Source of the DNA: Asterella californica | Taxonomy: Eukaryota > Streptophyta > Marchantiopsida > Marchantiales > Aytoniaceae | Length of the DNA: 64,000 bases | Reading direction: 5' to 3' | Assembly (NCBI GenBank): GCA_036924285.1 | Contig: JAYKYS010000009.1 | Location: 2,232,001-2,296,000 of the forward strand | Shown: one piece after another, positions 53,521 through 63,064 of the stretch | Position numbering within the stretch: position 1 is the first letter of the stretch | Layout: each line of letters opens with the position of its first letter | Notes under the pieces: generated by a model | Told to the model about the DNA's origin: nothing | Databases searched by the model: none | What the model saw: the letters and a program-made list of their open reading frames with translations, nothing else | Program-made: the position numbers and the translations under genes

Positions 53521-53975
53521 CAAGCTAAGCCCCAACTTACGGACTTTTGGCACAATTTCGGATTTTCACTTTCATCGCATCAGTGGATAGAACTCTTTGT
53601 CAGCTCTCCATAGACACTTCTTCTACTTTGTTTGGATGCCTAGTGGAGAAGTAACAAGACTCGAAAGATGGATAAAACAAGCTAGGCCACATCTTACAGA
53701 CTTTTGGCACAATTTTGGCATCAGTGGATAAAGCTCTTTGTCAGCACTCCATAGGCACTTCGTCTACTTCGTTTGGATGCCTAGTGGAGAAGTTACAAGA
53801 CTCGAAAGATGGGTAAAACAAGCTAGGTCCCAATTTACAGGCTTTTGGCACGACTTCAGATCTTCACTTTCATCGCATCGATGAGTAGAGCTCGTTGTCA
53901 GCTTTCCATGAGCATCTTGTTTACTTCATTTGGACGTATAGTGGGGAAGTTACGCGACTCAAACGAAGGGGAAAT
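53521..53975 (+). repeat. Tandem array, 157-bp unit, three copies
   Basis: Units begin CAAGCTAAGCCC / CAAGCTAGGCC at 53,521, 53,678, 53,819 and the next start at 53,976 leads into repeat copy B. Unit lengths are 157, 141 and 157 bp; the middle one has lost 16 bp. Shared text includes TTTGGCACAATTTCGG, CTTTGTCAGC and GGATGCCTAGTGGAGAAG. Copy A (15.9 kb) has only a single, diverged equivalent. Confidence 0.85.
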
Positions 53976-54352
53976 CAAGCTAGGCCTTAGTTTACTCTGC
54001 TAATTGGGTATTTGCGGCTCCAAGCGCTATACTAAGGACGCAAGGGGCCTGCTTCCTCGTAATCTGAGAATTCTTATACGTACAGCGACTGACGTAAGGG
54101 AGCTTAAGGAGCTAGCTTGCATCTACGACCTTTCAGCAGATGGTTTGGGAGATTTAGAGGTCCAATGCAAGCGTGCAAGGTGTCATTGGATTCAGATATG
54201 TGCAGGTTACATGTAGATTAAGACGATTCATGAAGAGACGGATCGAGAGATGTGTTCTGGGAGAAATTGAGACACATGGAGAGGATTTGAGAGCTTCAGT
54301 GACTTGTGAAGAAGAGTTGGACTGTTCGGATCATTTCGGAGCCCAAACTTGC
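53976..54352 (+). repeat. Long dispersed repeat, copy B, left part
   Basis: Homologous to copy A from 15,884 to about 16,276. It stops at the left LTR of the chromovirus and resumes at 60,456. Confidence 0.8.
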
Positions 54353-54803
54353 TGTAAGATGGGCTCTAGAGTGAACTCAAAACTCGAATGTCCGTGGTGG
54401 TGCATCCGTAGCCTTTATATAGTGAGAGGAATAGTACATGATAAGCTTCCAGTCAATGCTGATCTCTCACACGGATCGCTGATGTGGCTTACATGCAGCC
54501 TTAGATCTAGAACAACATCTAGAGGGTTCAGAATGAGCCACGTAAGAGACTCGTTGGAAAGTTCTAGAAGCTTCTTTCTAGAAACTTCCTTCTGGAAGCT
54601 TCTCGGCTGGAAAGTTCACGAAGCTTCTTTCTAGAAACTTCCTTCTAGAAATTTCCTTCTGGAAGTTTCTCGGTGGACTTTTGGTGCACCTGTCTATTGG
54701 TAGAAGTACTATTTGCTGCATGTATTCTCCGGCCAACTTAACCGTAACTAATTCTTATACCAAAGACTTCCTCTAGTTGCAAAATAGGGCTCTACTTATT
54801 ACA
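54353..54803 (-). repeat. 3' LTR of the chromovirus (451 bp)
   Basis: Starts TGTAAGATGGGCTCTAGAG and ends TTATTACA on the plus strand; homologous to 59,987-60,455. It carries a TATATAAA-type box (plus strand TTTATATAG near 54,415) and a dense array of TTCnnGAAnnTTC heat-shock-element motifs at 54,562-54,671. Confidence 0.9.
54562..54671. promoter_or_regulatory. Heat-shock element array in the 3' LTR
   Basis: About seven three-subunit motifs of the form TTCnnGAAnnTTC, for example TTCTAGAAGCTTC, TTCTAGAAACTTC and TTCTGGAAGTTTC. These are perfect binding-site consensus for heat shock factors (alternating GAA/TTC in 5-bp steps). Confidence 0.75.
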
Positions 54804-54818
54804 AACCTCTCTCTTTTA
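54804..54818 (-). other. Polypurine tract and pol stop codon
   Basis: On the minus strand TTAAAAGAGAGAGG lies directly before the 3' LTR, a standard plus-strand primer. The pol reading frame ends with TAA at 54,816-54,818, overlapping the tract. Confidence 0.75.
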
Positions 54819-55000
54819 AGAAGCAACGTCTTCGTTGCTCAACTGCTGTTCGAAAGCTTTCACTATGGGTGGGACGTGTGCAAGATTGGTTGCAAGTTCT
54901 CATGTTGCTTCATGTAATGGATAACCTTTCCATTTTACCAAATAATCTACCCGTTGATGACGAGTCCCACGAACACGTTTCTTTAAGATGCGTTCCACTT
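54819..55000 (-). pseudogene. Chromodomain at the integrase C-terminus
   Basis: Minus-strand text EFEVERILKKRVRGTRHQRV and DYLVKWKGYP is a classical chromodomain. TGA at 54,900-54,902 replaces the conserved Trp of the next strand (EAT-stop-E). In chromoviruses this domain directs integration to heterochromatin by binding methylated H3K9. Confidence 0.88.
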
Positions 55001-56320
55001 CAAACTCTTTCTCGTCATCGATAATTTGAGGAAGAAGTCGCGACTCTTGCGAATTGTCAAATTGAGGAGGTCGTGGTGTATATCGTCGTAATTAAGACAC
55101 ATGAAAAATCGGATGAATCTTCATGTGGGGTGAAAGTTAGAGTTGATATGCCACTGCTCCAATTCTACGGACAACAGAGAAAGGCCTGATGAAGCGAGGG
55201 TTGAATTTACGACTGCCGATCAAAGTAAGGTTGGTTGTGGGTAACCAAACTTGATCACCAATCGTGAACTCTTCATGCCGACCGTGTCCATCGACATATT
55301 GCTTTTGTCGATTCTGAGCAACTTGTGTTTCACCTTAGCTTTTTCCACTCCTTGTTGAATTCGTGCAACGAATTCATTGACAGCATCCACTTTGGTGTTG
55401 ATGGACGACACCGTGCCGAACCGTGTCAAACTTGCTGGTGTGAGAGGATGTTCGTCGTACATGAGATAAAAAGACGTTTCACGAGTAGATGCATTGAGGG
55501 AGTTGTTGTAGGTAAATTCTACCAAAGGGAGTAAGGTGTCTCACTTCGCTTGCTCCTCCAGAGTAAAGGCTCATAGCATGTCTTCAATGGTGCGATTGGC
55601 TCTTTCAGTTTGTCCATCGGTTTGTGGATGATAAGCAATAGACATGGCAAGTTTGGTCTTGGACAGACCAAATAGAGTTCTCCAAAACAGGCTAGTAAAC
55701 TGAGGACCTCTATCTGTTATAAGCACCCACGATAGACCGTGCTGAGCAAAAATGGTGTTCAAATATAACTGAGCAAGTTGCGGTGCTGAGACGTCTTTCG
55801 TGGTTGATCGGAGGTGGATCATCTTGCTGAGCTTATCGACGAAGACGACTATGGAGTCAAAACCTAAACTAGTCATGGGTAGTTCACACACTAAGTCCAT
55901 ACTAACATGTTCTCAACGTTTGGAAGGGATCGGGAGGGGTTGAAGAAGACCGGAGGGTGCTTGATTTGTAGCCTTATTTTGTTGACACATTGCACAACTC
56001 CGAGTGTATACTGCAACATCTTCTGCCATCTTGGATCAATAGAACACTTGTTGGACTGCTTCCAATGTCTTTTCTGCCCCCATGTGTCGTGCAATGTGCT
56101 GAATTGTGACATTCATTTAGTATGGTGGTACGTAGTTCTGGATCATCTAGGATCCATAACTTCCCTTCATAGAATACCAAACCATGGTTGCGGGTGATGG
56201 TTCTTGAAGGTTTTGCTGCTACAATCTGTGCATCCGATCTTGTGTCTTCGACCAATTTTGTCCAGAAGTCAGAATTCACCTTGACTTCAGAGACTATGTT
56301 ATGCACCATAGGCATGCGGG
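55001..56320 (-). pseudogene. Chromovirus integrase
   Basis: The HHCC zinc domain (NECHNSAHCTTHGG, 56,110-56,160 region) is partly degraded. The DDE core is well preserved at 55,571-55,900: MDLVCELPMTSLGFDSI with the first Asp, TDRGPQF with the second, and TDGQTERANRTIE with the Glu. A further in-frame segment (VEFTYNNSLNASTRETSFYL) follows, with frameshifts near 55,540. Confidence 0.88.
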
Positions 56321-56329
56321 TTAATGCAT

Positions 56330-57838
56330 CAGCAATTTACTTCTTGTCCTCAACATACGTGATGGTCATGTTGAATCGTTGCCTCCATTCTGTCCAACGG
56401 ATTTGCCTCTTTGAGAGATCCTTCTGCTCTCCAAATACACTAAAGGTTTGTGGTCTATCTCGACCACAAAAACCTTCTCCTTTAGATAGTGCTTCCAATG
56501 CTTCGTGACGAAGACTATCGTCAATTCTTCTCTTTCGATGATGTGATAGTTTTGTTCTGCTGATAACAACTTCCGAGAGAAGTATGCAATTGGATGCCAA
56601 CCATCCTTTCATTCTTGCTACAACACCGCCCCTACTGCCGTGCCTGATGCGTCCGGTGCTAACTTGATAGGTTTCTTCGGATCGTACCACTTGAGGATCG
56701 GAGCATGTAGTAGTGCGGTCTTTAGTGCTTGAAAACCTACTTCTTGCGTTGTTTCCCACATCCATTTCTTTCCTTTGCCTAACAAGGCAGTTAGTGGTTG
56801 TGCAAGCTTGGCAAAATGCTTAACAAATCTACGATAAAATCCTGTCAATCTCAAGAAGCTCTTAAGTTGAGTCTGATCTTCTGGACCCTTCCATTGTTGG
56901 ATGATAGCTATTTTATCTGCCATTACTTGTATGCCTTCTGCACTCACTTTGTGTCCTAAGTAATCCACCTCCGTCTGACCAAATTTACATTTTGAAATTT
57001 TGACGTACAACTTATTTTGGCGGAGTACTTGAAGAACCTCTCTCAAATGGTGCACATGTTCCTTCATAGTTTTGCTATAGACTAAGATGTCGTCAAGAAA
57101 TACAACGACTGATTTGTCTAAGTACGAGCGGAATATGTCATTCATCAGACTCATGAAGGTGGCTGGTGCATTTATGAGACCAAATGACATCACTAAGTAT
57201 TCAAAGTGACCATACCCTGTTCAAAAGGCAGTCTTCTCCACATCTTCATTTGCAATTCGAATCTGGTTATACCCCCTTCGTAAGTCTAGCTTCGTGAAGT
57301 ACTTTGCTCCTTCGAGTTGGTCGAACAAGTCATCCATCCGAGGTACTGGATACTTATTCTTCACCGTTTGTTGATTGAGTGCTCGATAATCGATGCACAT
57401 CCATAGGCTGTTATCTTTTTTCTTCACAAAAAGGATTGGAGCTCCATATGGTGACACGCTGGGCTGGATAAAGCCTTTCTGCAACATCTCTTCGATTTGT
57501 GCCTTGCACTCCTCCAATTCATGTGGTGTTAGTCTGTATGGGGTCTTACAAGGAGGGGTGCTCTCTGGAATCACCTCGATTTTGTGATCAATCCTTCGTT
57601 TTGGTGATATCCCTGAAGGAAGATCGTCGAGAAAGACATCTCCATATTCTGCTATCACATTTGTCAAGCTTTCTGGAATCTGTCCTTTGAGCCGTGCACT
57701 CGGGACCTCTCTTATTAAACCCAGAAAACAAACATCGCTATTACATATAGCACTTGTACCTATTACATACAAAGGCAAGTTCTGTCTTCGAGATCTCACT
57801 CTATCTTCGAAGATTTTCCACTGTTTGATTTTCACCAC
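56330..57838 (-). pseudogene. Chromovirus reverse transcriptase and RNase H
   Basis: Finger/palm text [40 protein letters not shown] and [15 protein letters not shown], then a TGA at 57,221-57,223 where the frame otherwise continues ([20 protein letters not shown]). The catalytic box FLDD is intact at 57,089-57,100. The connection region has [10 protein letters not shown] and [13 protein letters not shown]. RNase H text (NYHIIEREELTIVFVTKHWK, DHKPLVYL) follows after frameshifts near 56,600. One polyprotein, broken by a few changes. Confidence 0.9.
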
Positions 57839-57925
57839 TTTTCTTCGTCAATCCACTTCGAGATTATACTGCTCCATCCACGACATACCCAATATGACAT
57901 CATAACGGGCTAATTTGATCACTCG

Positions 57926-58153
57926 TCACTCAATGTCTTCGCGATATTCGTCTAAAATAAGTTCTATCTTTCGAGGTAGAGATTCAATCTTCTTAGTTTG
58001 TGCATTGGGTAGTTCCACCTCTTCACTCTCATCACTTTCTAACTCCATTCCCAACTTCATAACAATTGATCGAGACAAAAAGTTCTTTGTTGCACCAGGA
58101 TCGATTAGTACTCTCACCTGGGTCCCTTCCAAGACTCCATTCGTGACAATCAA
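57926..58153 (-). pseudogene. Chromovirus aspartic protease with DPGA variant
   Basis: VRVLIDPGATKNFLS (58,082-58,126) occupies the active-site position normally D-S/T-G-A. Here Ser/Thr reads Pro (a TCN/ACN to CCN type change), likely reducing activity. The surrounding pattern is typical of retropepsins in plant Ty3 elements. Confidence 0.8.
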
Positions 58154-58339
58154 TTACGCATTATTTTTTGTCAATCTCTTTCTCCTTCCATCGTCTTTCT
58201 TCTCTCTCCTTGCATCAATAAGGCCGCGAGGTGCATTTACTGGTGTTCTTCGTTTCTCAGTCTTGTCTCGACTTCTTCATTTCCTTCCGTCTCGTTCTGA
58301 TGATTCAGAGGTCAATGATATGGAGGTCTTGGATCTCAA

Positions 58340-59213
58340 AGAAAACGATTTCGGCAGTTTGCATCTATGTGGTCGAATCGTCCACAGTTGTAACATCGAC
58401 GTTACTCGGGTTGAGGTGCAGCATTCCTGATACCTTCTCTTCAAGGAGCTCCTTTACGTCTTTCTTCTAACCGACCTCGACGATCTCCACCTTGAAACTG
58501 TCGTGGCTGATAACGGATGTTGCCTAGCTCCATGGGTGTCGGATCGATTCTGGTGATTTGGTGAAATCATCACTTCTCCTCCTAATGCTCCAGCAATTCT
58601 TTGAGCGCAAGCGATGGTCTCAAAAACCGTGAGTGGATTTTGCATCATTATTTCTTGTCGGATTCTTTCCTTCAACCCCCTCTTGAAATTATCAAGAGCC
58701 TCCGCTGGACTCATATCAGTGATTGCAACTTGCAAGTCGAGGAAAGCTTCTACATACTTTTCAAGGTTTCCCTTCTGTTTCAATCTCCACATCCTCGTTC
58801 GAGCCATTTGCACAAAATCCACAGATTAGAAATTCTTCAACAGACCTTCTTGCATTGCAGTCCATGTTACTGTTCTTCCTTCCCGCTAACACCGATCTCT
58901 CCCATGCATCATACCACGTGAGAGCTTTATCGTTCAAGTATCCACATGCAAACACTCTCGCTACGTGATCCGTGATTTGCGTACTGAAAAGTCGTAAATA
59001 TCGATTCATCTGAGAAATCCAATTCTCGACTACTCCCATGATTCGTTGACCTTTGTACGGTTCAATGTTAAATGTCTTCTTCATCCGTAGTAATAGAGCA
59101 CCTTCATCGTCGACTGGAGTTCTAACTATTTGTGCCACGAGTTCCCTTGGTGCAGCTTGCTCTCCCACCACCGGTACTCCTTGAGACGATCCTCTCCTTC
59201 CAACGTCTGCCAT
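58340..59213 (-). pseudogene. Chromovirus gag with zinc knuckle
   Basis: Two overlapping frames: 59,213-58,761 (VENWISQMNRYLRLF, YLNDKALTWYDAWE) and 58,822-58,454 (FVQMARTRMWRLKQKGNLEK, IRQEIMMQNPL), a frameshifted Retrotrans_gag domain. A CX2CX4HX4C zinc knuckle, CYNCGRFDHIDANC, lies at 58,354-58,395. An in-frame TAG at 59,217-59,219 separates it from the N-terminal segment. Confidence 0.85.
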
Positions 59214-59216
59214 ACT

Positions 59217-59350
59217 CTAACCCTCGAGGCTCAACATTTTGTTCTGTAGTGTGTCAATCGTCATCTTCATCTCCCGAAATTCGGTCAGCATGCCCTGCAT
59301 CAATTCCTGCATCACCAACTCTGGGTTTGGAGGTTGCGGCTCCATGATCG

Positions 59351-59420
<70 letters not shown>
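59217..59420 (-). pseudogene. N-terminal gag segment with Arg-Glu repeat
   Basis: MEPQPPNPELVMQELMQGML starts at an ATG at 59,345 and runs through a leucine-rich coiled-coil-like stretch to the TAG at 59,217, in frame with the rest of gag. The frame is also open upstream through a (GA)n tract to an ATG at 59,420, which would add an Arg-Glu repeat. The ATG at 59,345 is the more likely native start. Confidence 0.6.
59351..59417 (+). repeat. (CT)n microsatellite in the chromovirus leader
   Basis: About 33 dinucleotide units with one interruption (CTCG near 59,360), immediately 5' of the probable gag ATG on the minus strand (reads GA there). Confidence 0.95.
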
Positions 59421-59421
<1 letters not shown>

Positions 59422-59973
59422 GACGTGAAAGTTTCAAGCTTTTCCTAGTATAGAGTTATGACGGCCACTCATAAACGTTCGTACGCTACAAGTACTACAA
59501 AAGGGACAGAAGAATCGATTATCTCGCGGTAGAAATTCTCACCAAAATTTCTAATCACAAACTCTCTATGTAACGATTTCGGTCTGCAGACATAGCGGAT
59601 CTCCACCCACGTGTTGAAGAGAACAGGAGGGGATAGGTTTAGATCCATGCTCACTAAATCAAGATGTAGACGGTCAAATCCCAACTGGCTGCATATGTCA
59701 CTACTGGAATCATCATCGGGACTGACGAATTCATCACTTGACCCATGAAATCCTCACCGAAATGATAGAAAAGATATACTCGAAAATGCTCACGATGTAG
59801 ATACATAAGCTTGATGTGGAAAGGATTCAAGAATGATAATTCTGGAGCTAGATATCTACCCTCATCTATCATATAGCTCTCTTGATCCTTTCAGCGCACT
59901 CAGAGTTCTAATTGCTAGGTACCTCGATCAAAGGTCCTTCTAAGAGGGATAATCCGCTCTCTTAGAGTTCCTT
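59418..59973 (-). other. Chromovirus 5' untranslated leader
   Basis: Between primer site and gag. Contains imperfect duplicates (the phrase AATTCTAACCAAAATTTC-like near 59,540 and AATCCTCACCGAAATG near 59,746). No supported coding. Confidence 0.5.
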
Positions 59974-59985
59974 GCTCTGATACCA
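59974..59985 (-). other. Primer-binding site, initiator tRNA-Met
   Basis: The minus strand reads TGGTATCAGAGC, the standard plant LTR-retrotransposon site complementary to the 3' end of tRNA-iMet, one base inside the 5' LTR. Confidence 0.95.
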
Positions 59986-59986
59986 T

Positions 59987-60455
59987 TGTAAGATGGGCTC
60001 TAGAGTGAACTCAAAACTCGAATGCCCGTGGTGGTGCATCCACAGCTTTTATATAGTGAGAGGAATAATACATGATAAGCTTCCGACCAATGCTGATCTC
60101 TCACACGGATCGATGATGTGACTTACATGCAGTCTTAGATCTAGAACAACATCTAGAGGGTTCAGAATGAGCCACGTAAGAGGCTCATTCTAGTAGCTTC
60201 TTTCTAGAAACTTCCTTTTGGAAGTTTCCTCGCTAGAAAGTTCTAGAAGCTTCTCGGCTGGAAAGTTCTCGAATCTTTCTTCTAGAAACTTCCTTCTGGA
60301 AGTTTCTCGGTGGATTTTTGGTTCACCCGTCTATTGATAGAAGTACTATTTGCTGCATGTATTCTCCGTCCAACTTAGTCGTAACTAATTTTTATACCAA
60401 AGACTTCTACCAAACCAATTTCTCCTCTAGTTGATAAGTAGAGCTCTACTTATCA
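59987..60455 (-). repeat. 5' LTR of the chromovirus (469 bp)
   Basis: Minus-strand promoter LTR. TATA-like CTATATAAAAG lies at about 60,046-60,056, and an HSE array at 60,188-60,307 sits upstream of it in U3. R/U5 would be short, about 40 bp. Differs from the 3' LTR by indels and many substitutions, so the insertion is old. Confidence 0.9.
60188..60307. promoter_or_regulatory. Heat-shock element array in the 5' LTR
   Basis: TTCTAGAAACTTC, TTCTAGAAGCTTC, TTCTGGAAGTTTC and weaker forms repeat about six times. The array lies 130-250 bp upstream of the TATA box on the transcribed strand, a plausible enhancer position. Confidence 0.75.
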
Positions 60456-61530
60456 TTGGGATCAGAACGCCGAGTTCTTCAGAAAATTGAAGACGATACA
60501 AAGTTTTCATCAGGCGGTTTAAGAATTCTGAGTGAAATTGGCTCACAGGGAAGCACTTACATCAGATTTTTATTGACCTGCGATCTGAGATTGGTTTGTT
60601 CTTCATGATCAATGAGTCAAGCTCTTCGTTCTTGGTGCCTTCACGATCAAGGAGTCTTCATCTACGCAAAAGAAAAGACCGTACGTGAATTGGATTGTTG
60701 GTTTGGGTGTGGTGAGCGAGTTTGAGTCGCATAGAGTCCATTTACGTCAGTTTTTTGCAATCTGCGATCAAATTTCTTGCGTGATTTTGCAAAGGGAACT
60801 CCAAACGACTTGTTTGGAGTCTTGTTGGGTTCAAGGTAGCTAGATCTACCTACCAGAGAAGACGGATATCAGATCAGGCGACTCGTTTGAGTGGTGTGTG
60901 GTTTTAAGCCGCAAGGAGGAGTTTTGGAAGATTCGGTCACCTGCGACCGAAAATCGGAGATATCTCGGCTGTTAGGAGTCGGATCTGAAGCGTTTCTGGA
61001 CCAACGGAGTCAAGGAAGAAGACACTATCGACATCTAAAGACCGTTTGACGAAAGAAGAAAATTCTCAGATAGATCTTTTTTGATTTCTTCGCTACTGGT
61101 TTTGCCTCTTTGAGTTCGTTAGAGTTCTGATTGGTTATGTATAGCTTGTGGTAGCTAGCTTTAGCTAAGAGCTTGTACGTGGATGCTGTTTGGACTTGGG
61201 GTTGCATCATGTGATGCTGGTGCAACTCTTTTTGTTAGCAAAAAGAAGTTTCTCTTATTTTGAGCTACGCATCGATAGTTTGGGGCCTGGGTTGGGATTT
61301 AGAGACTCGTTTTAGGGAGTTTTGAAGCAGATTACAGACCGCTCAAGTCTGTTTCTTAGTTTTGTGTTCTTAGGGAGAAAGAACCGGCAGTGTATATACG
61401 TTGAGAGTTGATATATATAGCGACGTTCGTTTTCGTGCGTGTTTGTCTCCTTCTTGTCTCTGTTCAGCACACTACATCTCCACAGCTAGGAACCTCGCGT
61501 TTTCCTGGACATCCTTCACGCAATATTCGA
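60456..61530 (+). repeat. Long dispersed repeat, copy B, right part
   Basis: Continues copy B after the chromovirus with TTGGGATCAGAACGCCGAG, matching copy A from about 16,290. Ends near the TCTCTGTTCAGCACA phrase and ACATCCTTCA. Confidence 0.8.
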
Positions 61531-61539
61531 CACGATAGC

Positions 61540-61720
61540 GCACTGAAGCACTTCAGGACGATGCACAACGACACTGATCGCACGGAAAGACGATTTATAC
61601 TGAGCCAACTTGTCGCACTGAAACACGCACCTCGGCGCACTGAACGCGATATGCGCGAAGTAGGACGATGTCCTCCGTGCACTGAAAGTGATTTTTGACC
61701 TCGTGCACTGAAAGTGATTT
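61540..61720. repeat. Degenerate GCACTGAA / GACGAT repeat field
   Basis: Phrases CGCACTGAA, GTGCACTGAAAGTGATTT (twice) and GGACGATG recur. It resembles the field at 53,200-53,480. Confidence 0.6.
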
Positions 61721-62224
61721 CTGATTTGGATCGATCACTTGCTGGATCGAGTGCTTTAAGTGCGATTTTAGCCGATGTCGCTCTTTCTACTTTTCGCTGT
61801 TCGATCTCTTGTTCGATCTCTATGTCCATCCACTCCGAAAAAATCTTTATCTTTAAACCAATTGTGAAGCTCGCTTTGGTAGGATTGCAAAGCTCACTCT
61901 GGCATGTGCAGCGAACAATCGTCTTGTGCAGTGAATGAAGTACAAGCATGACTTCAAGCGCGAGGATCTCACGTCGAGACTGTTCGGTATCACATTTACG
62001 TCCCAACACAATTTACATCTACGCATCAATTGAGAATGGATGGATGAAGAAGGTATCATGCCAGCCTTGAGCAAAATAGACAAGGATGCGCTGGAAAAGC
62101 TGGGATTGTTGATTGCTCTCTCGTTCAAATTTGCTCGTCCCGACGTAAGTATTCAAAATCAAGTCGTATTCAAAATCAAGATCGTAAGTATTCAAAATCA
62201 AGGTTGGACTCTGTGCTGCTTTCA

Positions 62225-62735
62225 TCCAATCTTATAATGCAGAAACATGAGAGTTTCCCAAGAAATATTCCTCCATCAGTGCATGTGAAAATGTATCCCA
62301 GTTCCTCCTAAAACGCTTTGCTAGATCTTTCACATGCTCCCTTATCTCAAGCACCGCAGCGAGTTCGAATGTCTCGATCATCTCCTTCTCCAATATCTTA
62401 TCTAAATCCATCTCTCTTATCTAACATCTCAAGTACTTTGAGATGTCTCCATCATCAAATAGATCGAGCTTGTCGATCACCTTTCGAAGCACCTTTATTC
62501 CCAAAGCCTCATTTTGTTGGTTCTCTTGCTCTTGTCGCAAAAACAAAGTGAAGGCTTGAAACAAACGTGCAGTTGCTGCATCCAACTGCACCCATGGTAT
62601 CCTCTCTGATCCGTCCATCCCGTCCATAGTCATGGCTCGTCCCATCCTACCATCCTCCCATCCTCCCATCCTCCCATGATCCCAACCTTCTACATATCCA
62701 TCATCCCAGGTCCGCAGCATCCTCCCGAACAACCG
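62225..62735 (-). pseudogene. Retrotransposon gag-like fragment
   Basis: Minus-strand text VQLDAATARLFQAFTLFLRQ, then KVIDKLDLFDDGDISKYLRC, a TAG, and EKEMIETFELAAVLEIREHV with WDTFSHALMEEYF. This is the layout of a plant retrotransposon capsid N-terminus (a DxFxGxxIxKYLRxYE-type phrase followed by a WxTFxxxLxEEYF phrase). It lies just downstream of repeat copy C on the same strand, suggesting C is the 5' LTR or leader of this element. Confidence 0.6.
62641..62677 (+). repeat. Short tandem repeat CATCCTCC
   Basis: Four units of about 8-9 bp, within the gag-like fragment's N-terminal region; it reads GWEDGRMG on the minus strand. Confidence 0.85.
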
Positions 62736-63064
62736 TATCCATCTTCATCTTCGTTCATGATTGTTGATCTCTTCTTCCAAGTTCAAACACAGAAATCTCC
62801 GCCTCGGACCTTCACGTCGAGTATTTGTATGAAGGATGTCCAGGAAAACGTGAGGTTCCTGGCTGTGGAGATGCTATGTGCTGAACAGAGACAAGACAGA
62901 GAAAAACAATCACGAAACCGAATGCTGCAATATATACCAACTCCAAATGTATGTACACTGCCGGTTCTTCTTCCTAAGAATACAAAATTGAGAAACAGAC
63001 CAGAGCGGTCTGTAATCTACTTCAAAGCCCCTAAAACGAACCCCTGAATCCCAACCCTGACCCA

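Larger units (their letters stand above)
54353..60455 (-). mobile_element. Full-length, inactive Ty3/gypsy chromovirus
   Basis: A 6.1-kb element on the minus strand with, in order, 5' LTR, initiator-Met primer site, gag with zinc knuckle, protease, reverse transcriptase, RNase H, integrase, C-terminal chromodomain, polypurine tract and 3' LTR. LTR ends are TG...CA. It lies inside repeat copy B; copies A and C show the empty site. No 5-bp target duplication is seen: compared with the empty sites about 12-14 bp of target are missing. Stops and frameshifts disable gag and pol. Confidence 0.93.
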
